This document shows positions 1 through 9,800 of a stretch of 34,203 nucleotides of DNA, piece after piece. The notes under the pieces were generated by a model that did no database searches, was not told the origin of the DNA, and saw only the letters and a list, made by a program, of their open reading frames with translations. Every line of letters starts with the position of its first letter. Position 1 is the stretch's first letter. The DNA is from Nitrospirales bacterium. Lineage in GTDB: Bacteria > Nitrospirota > Nitrospiria > Nitrospirales > UBA8639. The stretch spans positions 1 through 34,203 of the forward strand of contig BQIU01000042.1 of assembly GCA_021603905.1 (NCBI GenBank), read 5' to 3'. A program made the position numbers and the translations under genes.

Positions 1-29
1 TTTTGCTCCGTCTTGGTACGCTCTTGCAT
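1..29 (-). CDS. transposase N-terminus, truncated by window edge
   Basis: An ATG at 29-27 on the minus strand follows AAGGAG at a suitable distance and opens a frame (MQERTKTEQ) that leaves the window. The same frame is present at the other end of the window, which supports it being part of a repeated mobile element. No catalytic motif is visible in this short piece, so transposase is an inference from context. Confidence 0.45.
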
Positions 30-141
30 CGTGGCGTCTCCTTCTTTTGAGGTTGTGTGTGGATGTCTCGCAACACCCATTGCAACCCGAGACGCCGCGT
101 CTTTTCAACTCACTCCATGCACTACTTTCAAATATAACTCA
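1..141 (-). mobile_element. 5' end of an insertion sequence, left copy (partial)
   Basis: Bases 1-141 are the reverse complement of bases 34062-34202 with a single mismatch (position 114 against 34089). The two copies diverge directly beyond position 141, so the IS boundary is at or very near there, with an outer end reading GAGTTATATTTGAAAGTAG on the minus strand. Reading outward on the minus strand there is a Shine-Dalgarno AAGGAG and an ATG at 29-27 that opens a reading frame beginning MQERTKTEQ, which runs off the window. I infer a transposase N-terminus, because a multi-copy element with a terminal sequence followed by a short leader and a start codon is typical of an IS. The family cannot be named from nine residues. 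Confidence 0.75.
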
Positions 142-434
142 TCATCATAAAGATTGAGCGTTTCTACGTATCCTTACTTTTCGCATTAATTCCCTAGTCT
201 CATGTGATCCATTTTATCGCTATCAGCAAGCACTCCGAGTCAACAAAATTCTTTAACTGGCAACATATCTGTGATGTGTACAGCAATGTGAAGGGATCAG
301 GAACAGAATGGAAGTGTTAAGAATATGAAGAAATTTCCGATGAATATATGTATATCGATGATGCCGTTGATATTCCAGTCATGAACCATGGATAACCACT
401 TGAACGAAGTGGGGAAGGGTGTGAATGGTAAGTT

Positions 435-2954
435 ATGAGCAAGCTTATTGAAGCATTGAATCGTCTGCAATCACTCCGGTCTGATGATGATCTGACAGGA
501 TTGGATTCACTACAGAGCCCGACAGATAATTTCCAGGAAGCACTCGTGACTGCGGAGGTTCCCGAGGTGGCTTATGAACCTCCGCCTGTCGTGGCAGAAC
601 CTATTCATCAGGGCAGTGGTCATGCTGCAGTCTCTATGGAAATTAATCAAAAAGCGTGGGTAGAGATTGTGCGACGAGAGTACTTGCAAGGTTATGTGCG
701 CGATGGAGGAGGAACGGTGAAATTTGTCGTGCTGCCTGATGCCGACAGTCATAAATCGTTCGCAGACGAGTTAGGGGACAGTGCCAATCAAGAAGAATTC
801 GTGTTTGCCAAAGTGGACGCGCGATATACCAAAGCCCATATGGTGGATCGTTTGTTTCATAAAGTCGCCAAGCAATTAGATTGGGATGAGTTGGCGTATG
901 AGTATGTGGTGCGACTCCTTGTCGATCATGGCTACCAAGTGCCTTCTCAGCGTAAGGAATTTACGTTGCATCATGTTGCGACGCTCAATGATCGGAAAGA
1001 GCCATTGTTGCGTCGTGACCTCCAAACCTGGTTGGAAGAGACTATTGAAAGCGATGCCAATCTGTGCCGTGAATTTCGAATGGCCATTATTCGGCTGTGT
1101 TTAGCGCAACTCGAAAGTGGAGAATCAGATCGTGTGTTAGCCAATGCCGTGAAAGATTGGCTCTGCGGAGAGCTTCGCTTGATTTCTGGGGTGAAAAAAG
1201 CGCTGATATTCCAGAAAATCGTTCGTCATAATGCTCGCTATTTACTCTCGTCGCTGACTCATTGGCTTCGGCTTGCAGGGAAGCGTGGAATAATTATGAC
1301 GTTGGATATTTCACGCTATCTTGTTGCAAAACGACCATCTGAGCCCGATAGGTCATTCTATTATAGTCCCACTGCTGTTCTCGATCTGTACGATATGCTT
1401 CGACAGTTTATCGATACGTCTGATGAATTAGAAGGGTTCATGATGGTGGTACATGCGCCCCCTGAATTTTTAACCGATGCCAAGCGAGGCATTGACCGTT
1501 ACGAAGCGCTTAAACATCGCATTTGGGATGATGTGCGAGACAAGCATCGACAGAATCCATTGGTCCCGCTGGTTCGATTGTCTCCAACCTCGCCTTCGTT
1601 GGAGTCTTTGACCGTTGGGGAAGCCGGGACCGCCGGTTCAGAAAATGAGACGTTAATGGCCAGACGGGTGATTGAAGGCTTACGCGCAGGAGTTCCCAAT
1701 GGTTATGTGGTAAAAATCTTGGGCTGTTCTCAAGGGGAAATTGAATGGCGCTTTCGCCGATTATTGGAAGGGACCCAACAGAACATTGCGACGGGACAGT
1801 GTTCCAAGGGGCTCATTGTTGAAGGGAGTTTCGGGAGCGGGAAGTCTCATGTGTTGGAATATCTTCAGAATGTCGCATTAGAGTCGAACTTTATCTGTAG
1901 TCGAGTCGTGATTAGCAAGGAAACTCCTCTGTATCATCCTGTCCGAATATTCCATGCTGCGGTTGAATCGGCCGTCATACCGGATAAAAAAGGCGAACTG
2001 CTTTCGGAAATTGCTAGTCAGTGCGATTCCTGGGACCCGAAGTATAAAAGTTTCTCGACTTGGGTCAATAGTACGGAAAGTGAGATTGATCCGCGTTTTG
2101 CCTCGACCCTGTTTTTGCATGAACGGATGGGCACCGATCAGGAGTTGGGATATCGCATGGCCCGATTTTGGACGGGGGATCCACTCGGAGTCGGAGAGCT
2201 CAAAAAATATTTAAAAGAATGTGGGATTGCCGGGCGATATAGTTTTGGGAAAATTTCACAGGCTGAATTGGCTTCTCAACGATTTCAATTTGCCTCTCGA
2301 ATGATCCAAGCGGCCGGGTATGCCGGATGGATTCTTCTTGTTGATGAAGTCGAAGTGATCGGTCGATATTCGGTGAATCAACGAGCCAAGTCGTATGCTG
2401 AATTGGCCCGATTAGTTGGAGGCCAGGACAAGATCAGCTATCCCGGTATTGGAGTGGTCGTGGCGCTGACGGATGATTTTCAGAAAGAGGTGCTGGAGGG
2501 AAAAGGAGATATGGTCAAAATTCCTCAGCGTCTTCAAGCTGTATCATCAGACGAGAATATCAAACTGGCCGAACAGGCTGAAATGGGAATGAAATTAGTC
2601 GAGTCTCGAAGAATTCCGATTGAAGGGCCGACTGAACCATTGATTCAGCAGACGCATCAAACCATTCGTTCTCTTCATGTTCAAGCCCATAATTGGCGTG
2701 ATTGGGACCATTCTGCCATTGTTCCTCATATTGAGGTCCTGCCAGGGACACGTATGCGGGAATATGTCAAAAGCTGGATTACGGAATTGGATTTGAAGCG
2801 TTTGACTCCCGATGAAGCGGTTGAAATTGAGGTGGATAACCTCAAGTCTCATTATGAAGAGGATCGAGTCTTGGCCACAGTGAGTCAGGACGATTCTGGT
2901 TTTTCTCAGATTGAAAGTCCAGCCAATGCCACTGAAGGTAACGAAGAGGTCTGA
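435..2954 (+). CDS. orphan BrxC/BrxD-type ATPase with tandem NTPase domains
   Basis: An 839-aa protein whose C-terminal half looks like the BREX BrxC/BrxD (DUF2791) P-loop family, which supplies an ATPase in BREX phage defence and in related helicase-linked loci. The C-terminal domain (about residues 415-790) has a Walker A loop GSFGSGKSH at 464-472 and a Walker B strand ILLVDEVE with D637-E638, plus the family-like stretch KETPLYHPVRIFHAAVESA. The N-terminal domain (about 70-400) has the same plan: the strand KFVVLPDADSHKSF where a P-loop would be, a Walker-B-like strand ending in D291 and a sensor-like strand VVHAPPEF. It lacks the GxxGxGK loop, so it is probably a non-hydrolysing partner domain. 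Residues 1-70 are low in complexity and possibly flexible. The start at 435 has only a weak GGTAAG upstream. No BREX gene (PglX, PglZ, BrxL) is nearby, and the IS end lies less than 300 bp upstream. Specific function is not known. Confidence 0.8.
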   Translation: MSKLIEALNRLQSLRSDDDLTGLDSLQSPTDNFQEALVTAEVPEVAYEPPPVVAEPIHQGSGHAAVSMEINQKAWVEIVRREYLQGYVRDGGGTVKFVVLPDADSHKSFADELGDSANQEEFVFAKVDARYTKAHMVDRLFHKVAKQLDWDELAYEYVVRLLVDHGYQVPSQRKEFTLHHVATLNDRKEPLLRRDLQTWLEETIESDANLCREFRMAIIRLCLAQLESGESDRVLANAVKDWLCGELRLISGVKKALIFQKIVRHNARYLLSSLTHWLRLAGKRGIIMTLDISRYLVAKRPSEPDRSFYYSPTAVLDLYDMLRQFIDTSDELEGFMMVVHAPPEFLTDAKRGIDRYEALKHRIWDDVRDKHRQNPLVPLVRLSPTSPSLESLTVGEAGTAGSENETLMARRVIEGLRAGVPNGYVVKILGCSQGEIEWRFRRLLEGTQQNIATGQCSKGLIVEGSFGSGKSHVLEYLQNVALESNFICSRVVISKETPLYHPVRIFHAAVESAVIPDKKGELLSEIASQCDSWDPKYKSFSTWVNSTESEIDPRFASTLFLHERMGTDQELGYRMARFWTGDPLGVGELKKYLKECGIAGRYSFGKISQAELASQRFQFASRMIQAAGYAGWILLVDEVEVIGRYSVNQRAKSYAELARLVGGQDKISYPGIGVVVALTDDFQKEVLEGKGDMVKIPQRLQAVSSDENIKLAEQAEMGMKLVESRRIPIEGPTEPLIQQTHQTIRSLHVQAHNWRDWDHSAIVPHIEVLPGTRMREYVKSWITELDLKRLTPDEAVEIEVDNLKSHYEEDRVLATVSQDDSGFSQIESPANATEGNEEV

Positions 2955-3346
2955 CCATGTGACGATTGTGTTTGTCTCTGCGCTTTTCAGCCAAACTCCT
3001 GACGCTACCCGTCCTTTCCCATGAAGCGTAAGAGATCCTTATGACCTTTTACGCTTCTCTTGCCTAGGGAGTCAGTACGGTTACCTCTCGCCCAGAAGAA
3101 CCTATTAGTGTTATTCTGATCTTTGTGTGTATGGTCGCGAGACACACGTCTTTCAACATTCAATTCCCACATTGATCTTCTTTCAATGACGGTCTTACTG
3201 CTCGAAAGCCTGTAATCGTAACCGTATCGTTGTTGACCGTTCTTCTCGATATCTCACCCCTCGTATCTCGAACACGAGTTTTGAGTTTCTAGAGAATCTT
3301 TTTAACCGCTATGTCCTGACTGTAAATGGGATTTCAGGTGTGATCG
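2955..3346. other. non-coding gap with one hairpin
   Basis: No reading frame with coding character is visible on either strand. The one structure is a hairpin at 3023-3057 with perfect 9-bp arms GAAGCGTAA / TTACGCTTC and a 17-nt loop. It could help end transcription of the BrxD-like gene but has no run of T after it. The promoter of the following membrane-protein gene should lie in the last 150 bp; I could not assign clear -35/-10 boxes. Confidence 0.4.
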
Positions 3347-4669
3347 ATGACCACGTTGTCTCAGACTGAATCGTCTATCAGTCTTCGAAAAATATTTGAG
3401 CTGTGGTGGCCACTAGCCGGGAGTTGGGTGCTCATGGGCATTGAACTTCCCATTGTGAGTGCGGTCATGGCTCGACTCGCTGACCCCGAGATCCATCTCG
3501 CTGCGTACGGAGGCGTGGTTTTTCCGATTGCGTTGATCATCGAGGCTCCGGTCATTATGCTCTTGGCGGCCTCAACGGCGTTATCCCGAGATTGGACTTC
3601 GTATGTGTTTCTTCGACGATTTATGTTTCGCATGTCAGGCGTTCTGACCATTCTACATATCCTTGTGGCGTTTTCTCCGTTGTATGACGTGGTGGTTGCC
3701 GATGTCTTACACGTCCCTGACCCGATTCGAGAACCGGCCCGACTCGGGCTCATGCTCATGACGCCCTGGACAGGCGCGATAGCCATTCGGCGGTTTCAGC
3801 AAGGCGTTATGATTCGATATGGCCAAACGCGGTCAATTGGTTTTGGAACCGCGCTTCGATTAGTTGTCAACATTTCCATCTTAGGATGTGGTCTCTACTG
3901 GGGGACGATTCCCGGGATCGTTGTGACGACTGTTGCGGTATCGTTTGGAGTTTTGACGGAAGCGGTTGTAGTGAATCGTTTAGTTCAACCACTCTTGCTG
4001 CGGATGCAAACTGATCAGAACACCGTGCCGTTGCCGTTGACCATGAGCCGTCTTCTGAGATTTTATGTTCCGCTTGCAATGACATCTTTTCTTGCGCTCA
4101 TTGCGTTACCGATAGGCAGCGCAGCATTAAGTCGAATGCCGCGGGCATTAGAGTCATTAGCCGTGTGGCCCGTAATGGCTGGCCTCTCGTTTACTTTGCG
4201 AAGCCTCGGGTTAGCCTTTCAAGAAGTGGTGGTCGCGTTGATTGGGTATCCTGGAGCCAAAAAAATGCTTGGTCGGTTTGCTGTTGTGTTGGGCCTGACG
4301 ACGAGCAGTCTTCTTTTGCTTATTGCCGCCACGCCGCTGGCTCGAGTGTGGTTTGGGGATATTGCGGGGTTGTCACCGGAGTTGACGGAGTTAGGCCGTC
4401 AGGCAATTTGGTTGGCCGTTTTGCTGCCAGGCTTAAGTGCAGTTGAAAGTTTTTTTCAAGGCTCACTGGTTCAAAATCACCAGACAAGAAGTATTACTGA
4501 AGCTGTCGCAATTTACCTTTTCACGAGTGCCTCCATCTTAACGGCTGGAACCTATTATGGTCAGGTTGCCGGGCTTTACGTCGGCCTATTGGGTGTGACT
4601 TCGGGGCTCGTGTGTCAGACGTTGTGGCTGTGGTATCGCAGCTCCTCCTCTACTCACATTCCAGAATGA
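3347..4669 (+). CDS. polytopic membrane protein, MATE/ANKH-like
   Basis: A 440-aa, very hydrophobic protein with roughly twelve predicted membrane segments and short basic loops. The opening (WWPLAGSWVLMGIELPIVSA) and the segment around residues 55-85 (FPIALIIEAPVIMLLAASTALSRD) resemble the MOP/MATE fold and in particular bacterial relatives of the ANKH (progressive ankylosis) transporters. The two halves are similar in layout, as expected of the MATE fold (WWPLAGSW early, FYVPLAMTSFLAL after about residue 240). The substrate cannot be told from sequence. The start at 3347 has a poor ribosome site (CAGGTG). The protein ends with a short polar tail. It is followed by 275 bp of AT-rich sequence before the next likely start, so it is probably transcribed alone. 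Confidence 0.65.
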   Translation: MTTLSQTESSISLRKIFELWWPLAGSWVLMGIELPIVSAVMARLADPEIHLAAYGGVVFPIALIIEAPVIMLLAASTALSRDWTSYVFLRRFMFRMSGVLTILHILVAFSPLYDVVVADVLHVPDPIREPARLGLMLMTPWTGAIAIRRFQQGVMIRYGQTRSIGFGTALRLVVNISILGCGLYWGTIPGIVVTTVAVSFGVLTEAVVVNRLVQPLLLRMQTDQNTVPLPLTMSRLLRFYVPLAMTSFLALIALPIGSAALSRMPRALESLAVWPVMAGLSFTLRSLGLAFQEVVVALIGYPGAKKMLGRFAVVLGLTTSSLLLLIAATPLARVWFGDIAGLSPELTELGRQAIWLAVLLPGLSAVESFFQGSLVQNHQTRSITEAVAIYLFTSASILTAGTYYGQVAGLYVGLLGVTSGLVCQTLWLWYRSSSSTHIPE

Positions 4670-4944
4670 GTGAGGCACTTTCTGCAGTTTTGAAACTCTT
4701 TCACTCATGGGCGATAAAACTTAATTTGGCTCATTACTGTAGGAGGAAAGATACTTTTCAAGTATTTATGTATGGTTTTACCTCCACTTTCTTCGTCTCA
4801 TTCAAAAAAGAAACATATGTAAAAGCCCTTGAAATACTTATGAAAATATCAATATCTTCTATTTTAATGAAAAAGGTACATCATTTGCTGCCATTTACAT
4901 CCATGCGTGAGGTGTCGTGTGGCCTTAACGGAGGGGTTGGGGAT

Positions 4945-5325
4945 ATGGAACGAATCTTGATGATTGGCGGTGATGAGTCCGTCCGAGATTCTCTGGCCTT
5001 GACTCTCGAGTGGGCTGGGTATGATGTGTCAGAAGCTGCAAATGCTCGGGAAGCCTTAGCCTTTCATCAGCAAAATCCTGCCTCTGTCATTGTTGCAAAT
5101 GATCTTGATGCCGATGAGGAAGGTTTGGAGCACATCCAAGCCCTTCGCAGTCATTCCCCAACATTGCCCATTATTACGATGTCGGGAACCATCCCCTCCA
5201 GTGATCAAGAGCAGACATCCATTAGTCACATTTTAGGGTCGGTGTACTGCCTACAAAAGCCGTTCACGATGGATGAGTTTCTGGTCACCATTCAAACGGC
5301 GCTTCCTCGTTTTTCGCATTCGTAA
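4945..5325 (+). CDS. stand-alone receiver domain lacking the phospho-acceptor Asp
   Basis: A 126-aa single-domain protein with the CheY-like fold. I chose the start at 4945 because a strong GGAGGGG lies just upstream and the domain begins at once (MERILMIGGDES). The same frame is open further upstream to 4612, but that part is AT-rich and does not look coding. The family's acidic pair is reduced to one acid (G8-G9-D10-E11). Counting back eight residues from the conserved glycine of the GLE motif (G60), the phosphorylation position is N52, with D53 next to it. The ITMSG switch region and the LQKPF lysine are kept. It is therefore probably an atypical receiver working without normal Asp phosphorylation, or one using D53. 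No kinase is adjacent. Confidence 0.7.
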   Translation: MERILMIGGDESVRDSLALTLEWAGYDVSEAANAREALAFHQQNPASVIVANDLDADEEGLEHIQALRSHSPTLPIITMSGTIPSSDQEQTSISHILGSVYCLQKPFTMDEFLVTIQTALPRFSHS

Positions 5326-5478
5326 TCCCGCGTTTTTCTTTTCCATTCAACGTCTTTTTCTGTAAGCTTTCTTCTGTCTCTGAAACTTGATTCGTTGGTT
5401 TGATTCAAGAAAACGGAATCATCACTCCTCTGTCCATCACAAGATGAATCCTTAAAGAGAGCGGTGAGACGATGCAGC

Positions 5479-5946
5479 TTAATCGCTCGGCGGCTCAAAA
5501 TGTCCGGGTATGCGGTTTTGCCAGGGGACTGTGGCGGTCTGTGCTTGTTTGAGGAGGCTGCGGAGATTGACTTCAGCCGCGCGCAGAAGCTTCGGTTCAC
5601 CGCTTTGAAGGAGAGCGGTCAGAAGCGAATACATTTCTCGTTGTTCCTGAGGTGAATGGGCGATGAGTTCGAGAATGGGATCTGGAGAGTCTACATTTGT
5701 CCAATCACTATTTTTCTCATCAGGATCACCTAAGAGAAGGTTGATCGCTGTGGGACTACTATACAGCCAGCCCGGCGGTATTCCGAGTCCGCCCGCTAAC
5801 GCTTCGAGCGCTGAGGCCGGCGGATCTAATTCCCCAGCTTCGATGGCTTCAAGCTCCGTTGAAGGCATTCCGACTTTGCCGGCCAATGCGGTGACCGAAT
5901 TCCCTCGCATTCGTCGCCAGGCTTGAATGTGTTCATTAATTGGCAT
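5479..5946 (-). CDS. XRE-family helix-turn-helix regulator
   Basis: A 155-aa protein with an N-terminal helix-turn-helix of the Cro/C1/XRE type (about residues 4-62): IQAWRRMRGNSVTALAGKVG, then GMPSTELEAIEAGELDPPAS and a last helix leading into LGIPPGWLY. The rest (about 70-155) is acidic then helical, with LRSLLKQAQ near the end, and may be a dimerisation or sensing part; I do not recognise it. The gene is on the minus strand, downstream of the hicAB remnant in the same orientation, separated by about 190 bp. It might regulate itself or the hicAB pair, but no operator was seen. Confidence 0.7.
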   Translation of the reverse strand: MPINEHIQAWRRMRGNSVTALAGKVGMPSTELEAIEAGELDPPASALEALAGGLGIPPGWLYSSPTAINLLLGDPDEKNSDWTNVDSPDPILELIAHSPQEQREMYSLLTALLQSGEPKLLRAAEVNLRSLLKQAQTATVPWQNRIPGHFEPPSD

Positions 5947-6133
5947 GAGCCGATCTTAGCCAACGCAAAGGCTGGTGTCTAGCTTGATATGTTGAAAATA
6001 CCATGGATAGCATTCTTCGAAGCATTGGAGTTCAAGGCATAAGGCTCCATGTCGAAAGTGAATCACTTAAGGGTATATTCCCCATTGTTTGCGATGGGGT
6101 TCTTTATTCCAAACTACCGTCTGGAGGGCACGT

Positions 6134-6382
6134 TTACGAAAGGCTGGCGACTGGCGATGCGTTTTTGATCAGCACAGTTGGGTGAGGGTTCACAGGGGGA
6201 AGAGGAAGATGTTCATTTTGTATCAGGGAGAGATGTTCCTGCATGCCCCATTTAGCCTGATAGAGGCAATCTTCGATTGAATGTCCGGTTCCCGTGAATC
6301 CTTCGAGATCCGGAAAATAGAACCCGAAAAACGTTGGGTCGTCCGTAGCTTCAATGACAAGAGAATACGGTAAATCCAGCAT
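6134..6382 (-). CDS. hicB: HicB-type antitoxin
   Basis: The 82-aa product (from the ATG at 6382-6380) has the partial RNase-H-like fold of HicB antitoxins: YSLVIEATDD, then FYFPDLEGFTGTGHSIEDC and a helix with AKWGMQEHL. HicB binds and blocks the mRNA-cleaving toxin HicA and usually represses the operon. No C-terminal DNA-binding domain is present; the tail after PPVNPHPT is short and polar, as in the small HicB class. It lies directly downstream of hicA. As sequenced, it is in frame with the first 42 codons of hicA, so a naive call gives one 149-aa fused protein; I consider that fusion an artefact of the frameshift in hicA. No clear ribosome site precedes the ATG. Confidence 0.72.
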   Translation of the reverse strand: MLDLPYSLVIEATDDPTFFGFYFPDLEGFTGTGHSIEDCLYQAKWGMQEHLSLIQNEHLPLPPVNPHPTVLIKNASPVASLS

Positions 6383-6583
6383 TGGTGATGTTCGTAACGT
6401 TTGATTCCTGCGCCTTTCAGAATTGCCTGACACGTCCCCGTCGGGACCTCTTTGCTTCCCATGATAATCGACGCGAATCAGTTTGTCATGCCCTGCCTTG
6501 CGATAATAACGAATTGAGCTCTTTTCTTTCAGTAGCGCAAACCCATTCTTTTCCAAGGTTCGAACAAGTTCAGCAAAGGTCAT
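6383..6583 (-). pseudogene. hicA: hicA toxin gene with a +1 frameshift
   Basis: From the ATG at 6583 the frame gives MTFAELVRTLEKNGFALL, then SSIRYYRKAGHDKLIRVDYHG, a HicA (dsRBD-like mRNA interferase) N-terminus. The expected end KEVPTGTCQAILKGAGI is present but one frame over. The switch point is the GGG run at 6458-6460 (CCC on the plus strand): with one G fewer the text reads DYHGSKEVPTGTCQ without a break. So the gene carries one extra base. It may be a real inactivating mutation, a slippery phase-variable site, or a sequencing error. After GAGIKRYEHH the restored frame has no stop before hicB and stays open to 6223, suggesting either a second lesion or an overlapping design. The intact antitoxin beside a broken toxin is the pattern expected if the toxin was lost first. 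Confidence 0.7.
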
Positions 6584-6875
6584 TATTCTTGTGACTCACG
6601 TTACGGTTCACATCCGCTCCAAATGCATTGTCGAATACTAGCACAAGCCGTGAGCTGAATCTTCTCGTTCATACTAGCCACAGCGGAACCTGAAGACCTT
6701 ATGATACGTACCCAGAATCTGCAAAACTCAGAACATTCTTATCATCTGAAAGAATGAGATGGATCAGAATAGGAATATCCATCTCATGCCATCACCAGAA
6801 ATTACCCACGATCGATTCCACGCAATGTTATCCTCTTCATTACTCTTCTTAGGTGCCTTGCTTATCGATTTACCG

Positions 6876-9800
6876 CTAACGCGTTTCAATTGTATTTTTT
6901 CTCTCTTTACCAACGACGTGGTCAGATGCGAAGGCGGGAGGAAAGGTATTTGGTTGCAATGCATAGATTTTTTTCACGATCAATGAATAGGTTTGAAATT
7001 CTTCCTCAACAATCCCTTCCAAAATATAGGGCCCCTGATTTATGAGGAGGTGGCCAAATTGTCGATACGTTTTGGGGAAAAACGTGGCTTCATACAATCC
7101 GGTCAAATCTTCAAACGTCACAAATTCCATGGGTTCACGTTGTTGAGTTTGAACAGATTTTTCTGTAATCATCCACCCGATCATGGTGATGGTTTGACCA
7201 ACATACCGATGCATGTCGCAAGCCGGCACATCGTGTATCCCTTGAAAAGCCTTCTCAAATAATTTGAGTGGATGAGTGTTGAGCGGAAATCCGTGCAGTT
7301 CAATCTCGTGCTGAATTTTTTGCTTTGGAGCGTAATCTGGTGGAATAGGGAGCGCCGTGGCTTCGTCAGGAAGTAGACGTAATATGGAAGACGTCGATGG
7401 TCCTAATATGTGACCTGTTCTTTGTTTGTTTCCTTGCCATCCATGACGGGCATACAGACGCCACAGGAGGCCCGGACGTGTGACCTCGCCGGCAATACGA
7501 TCAAACGCTCCAGCCTTCACCAGTATGCGGATCTGGGCTTGCTCGCTTTTTGTGCGGGTCAAAAAATTCTGAAATGATCGAAAAGGGCCATGTTTCGTGC
7601 GTTCATCAAGAAGATCGTCAATGACATCAGTCTTGAGACCTTTAATTTGCATGAAGCCCATGCGAATAGTTTGCCCGGTTCCCGTATAGTGCCAATAACT
7701 GGTATTGATGTCTGGTGGTAAAATGGTCAAGCCCATACGGCGGGCTTCTGAGAGATACACAAAGGAAGCGTAGAATCCGCCTTGATTGTTCACCACGGCT
7801 GCCATGAATTCTGCCGGGTAATGAGCTCGAAGATAGGCCGATTGAAATGAGACTTGAGCATAGGAGGCAGAGTGTGGTTTACAAAAGCTATATCCCGAAA
7901 AACTCATCATCATATTCCACATTGTGGTGATCGTATCTTGTGACGCTCCTTTGGCGGCAGCTCCGCGAGAGAACTGGATTTGATAATCCTGCAGCTGTCG
8001 CTTCTTGTGTTTTTTACTCAAGATTTTCCTCAATTGATCCGCATCTTCTACTGAAAAGTTTGCCACAGCCATCGCAACTCTCGTCACATCTTCCTGGTAC
8101 ACCATAAGGCCGTGAGTGTCAGCTAAAACACGTTCAAAAATAGGATGAACCGGTTGATGAGGTTGGCCATGTGCACGGAGCACAAAATCACGATTGTAGG
8201 GGTTGCCTGCAGGCCGAACGAGAGAAGAAACCATGACGACATATTCAAAAATATCCAGCTCGGACAGATGTTTGTTAGGCAGAGCCGACCAGAGTTTCCT
8301 GAGTAATAGCCGCGTTGCCGGTGATTCGATGTAAAAGCATCCGATCGTATGAGTTTGGCGAATCAGCTCTTGGGTTCGTCTGTCATAGATTGGTTCCCAT
8401 AGGGTTGCATTGAGACGTTGCCCTGTCTGATCCGCGATGGCATCAAGCGTATCTCGAATCACCGCGAGCGAACGGTTTCCTAAGATATCGAGTTTGACCA
8501 GACCGGCATCTTCGGTTTGATCTTTTTCCCATTGAATAATCGGCACCCCTTTTGTTGAGACTTGAACCGGGACATACCGTTGAATCTCATCGGGGGCAAT
8601 GACGACACCACCGCAATGTACGCCGAGATGTCGGAGGCAGCCTTTGAGACGAAGCGCGACAGAGATAATTTCTAGCCAGGGTTCATGTATCCCCATGGTT
8701 TGGCAAATGTTCGCTGTCCAGGCGGTCAACGTGCGTGTTGTGGGAGGTGGATGAAATTCTGTTTGGCGGATGAGCCCTGGTATGACTCGATCGAGTTCAG
8801 TGGGTGAGATGCCATGCACTTTGGCAACCTCGCGAATTGCGGCGCGGAAGCCAAGGGTGTTGTGATTCGCGACCATGGCCGTACGACGAGTGCCATATTT
8901 CGCGAAAATGTAATCTAAAATCCGATCCCGTTCATCCCATGGGAAATCAATGTCGATGTCCGGTGGATCCTGTCGGCCGGCGTTCAAAAAACGTTCAAAG
9001 AACAAGTTATGACGAATCGGATCTACATGGGTGATGCCTAAGCAATAGGAGACAATGGAGGCGGCTGCAGAGCCACGACCGCAGGTGCGTGGGGCTTGTT
9101 GAACAATGTCTTGAACGATCAAAAACCAAACCGCGAAGCCCTTTGAGTGGATCACGCTCAATTCGGTCTCGATCCGTTTTTTAACTTCGTCAGAAACCTT
9201 TCCATACCGTTGTTGAGCCCCTTCGTATGTTTTGGCTTGAAGTGTGGAGAACGTTTGTGGGTCCGTTTGATCACGAAACGCTTGCTGTACTGTATCTTTG
9301 AAGTTCCATTCTGTGTGACAGCGATCCGCAATACGGCGTGCATTGAGGAGCGCATGCGGAACATGTGTATACTGCGGTTCTAACACGGCAGCGGGAGCAA
9401 GCCAGTGGTTGGGTGAGCAGCATGTCGCTGGTGGTAACTGTGAGAGGGTTGTCTTGAGCGCAATGGCTTGTAACACTTTATGGAGAGAGAATTCTTCAGG
9501 CTGAACGAAATGTACGCGATTGGTTGCGACGGGTGGAATGCCTGATCGCCGGCTAAATGCCAGGGCCTGATGCATCATGATTCCAGGTGTGAGTTCAACG
9601 TAGAGGTTCTTCTGCTTTCGTTTTTTCCACGCGATGAGTGCTGGCATGTCATCAGATAACACCAGAAGATCATGATGGTGTTGGGCTACGGCTTCGATGA
9701 AATCAAAGGTGTCATTACAATGGCGATCTGACAGTAATCGGCAAAGGTTCGTGTATCCAGTCATGGATGTGGACAGCAATGTGGCACGATGCTGTTTGTG

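Noticed and set aside
4612..4944. Upstream extension of the receiver-domain frame (about 110 codons)
   Set aside because: It overlaps the membrane-protein gene, is AT-rich and basic with no motif, and a strong ribosome site precedes the internal ATG at 4945.
6003..6185. 60-codon frame on the plus strand between the XRE and hicB genes
   Set aside because: No ribosome site or motif, and its last third overlaps the end of hicB on the other strand.
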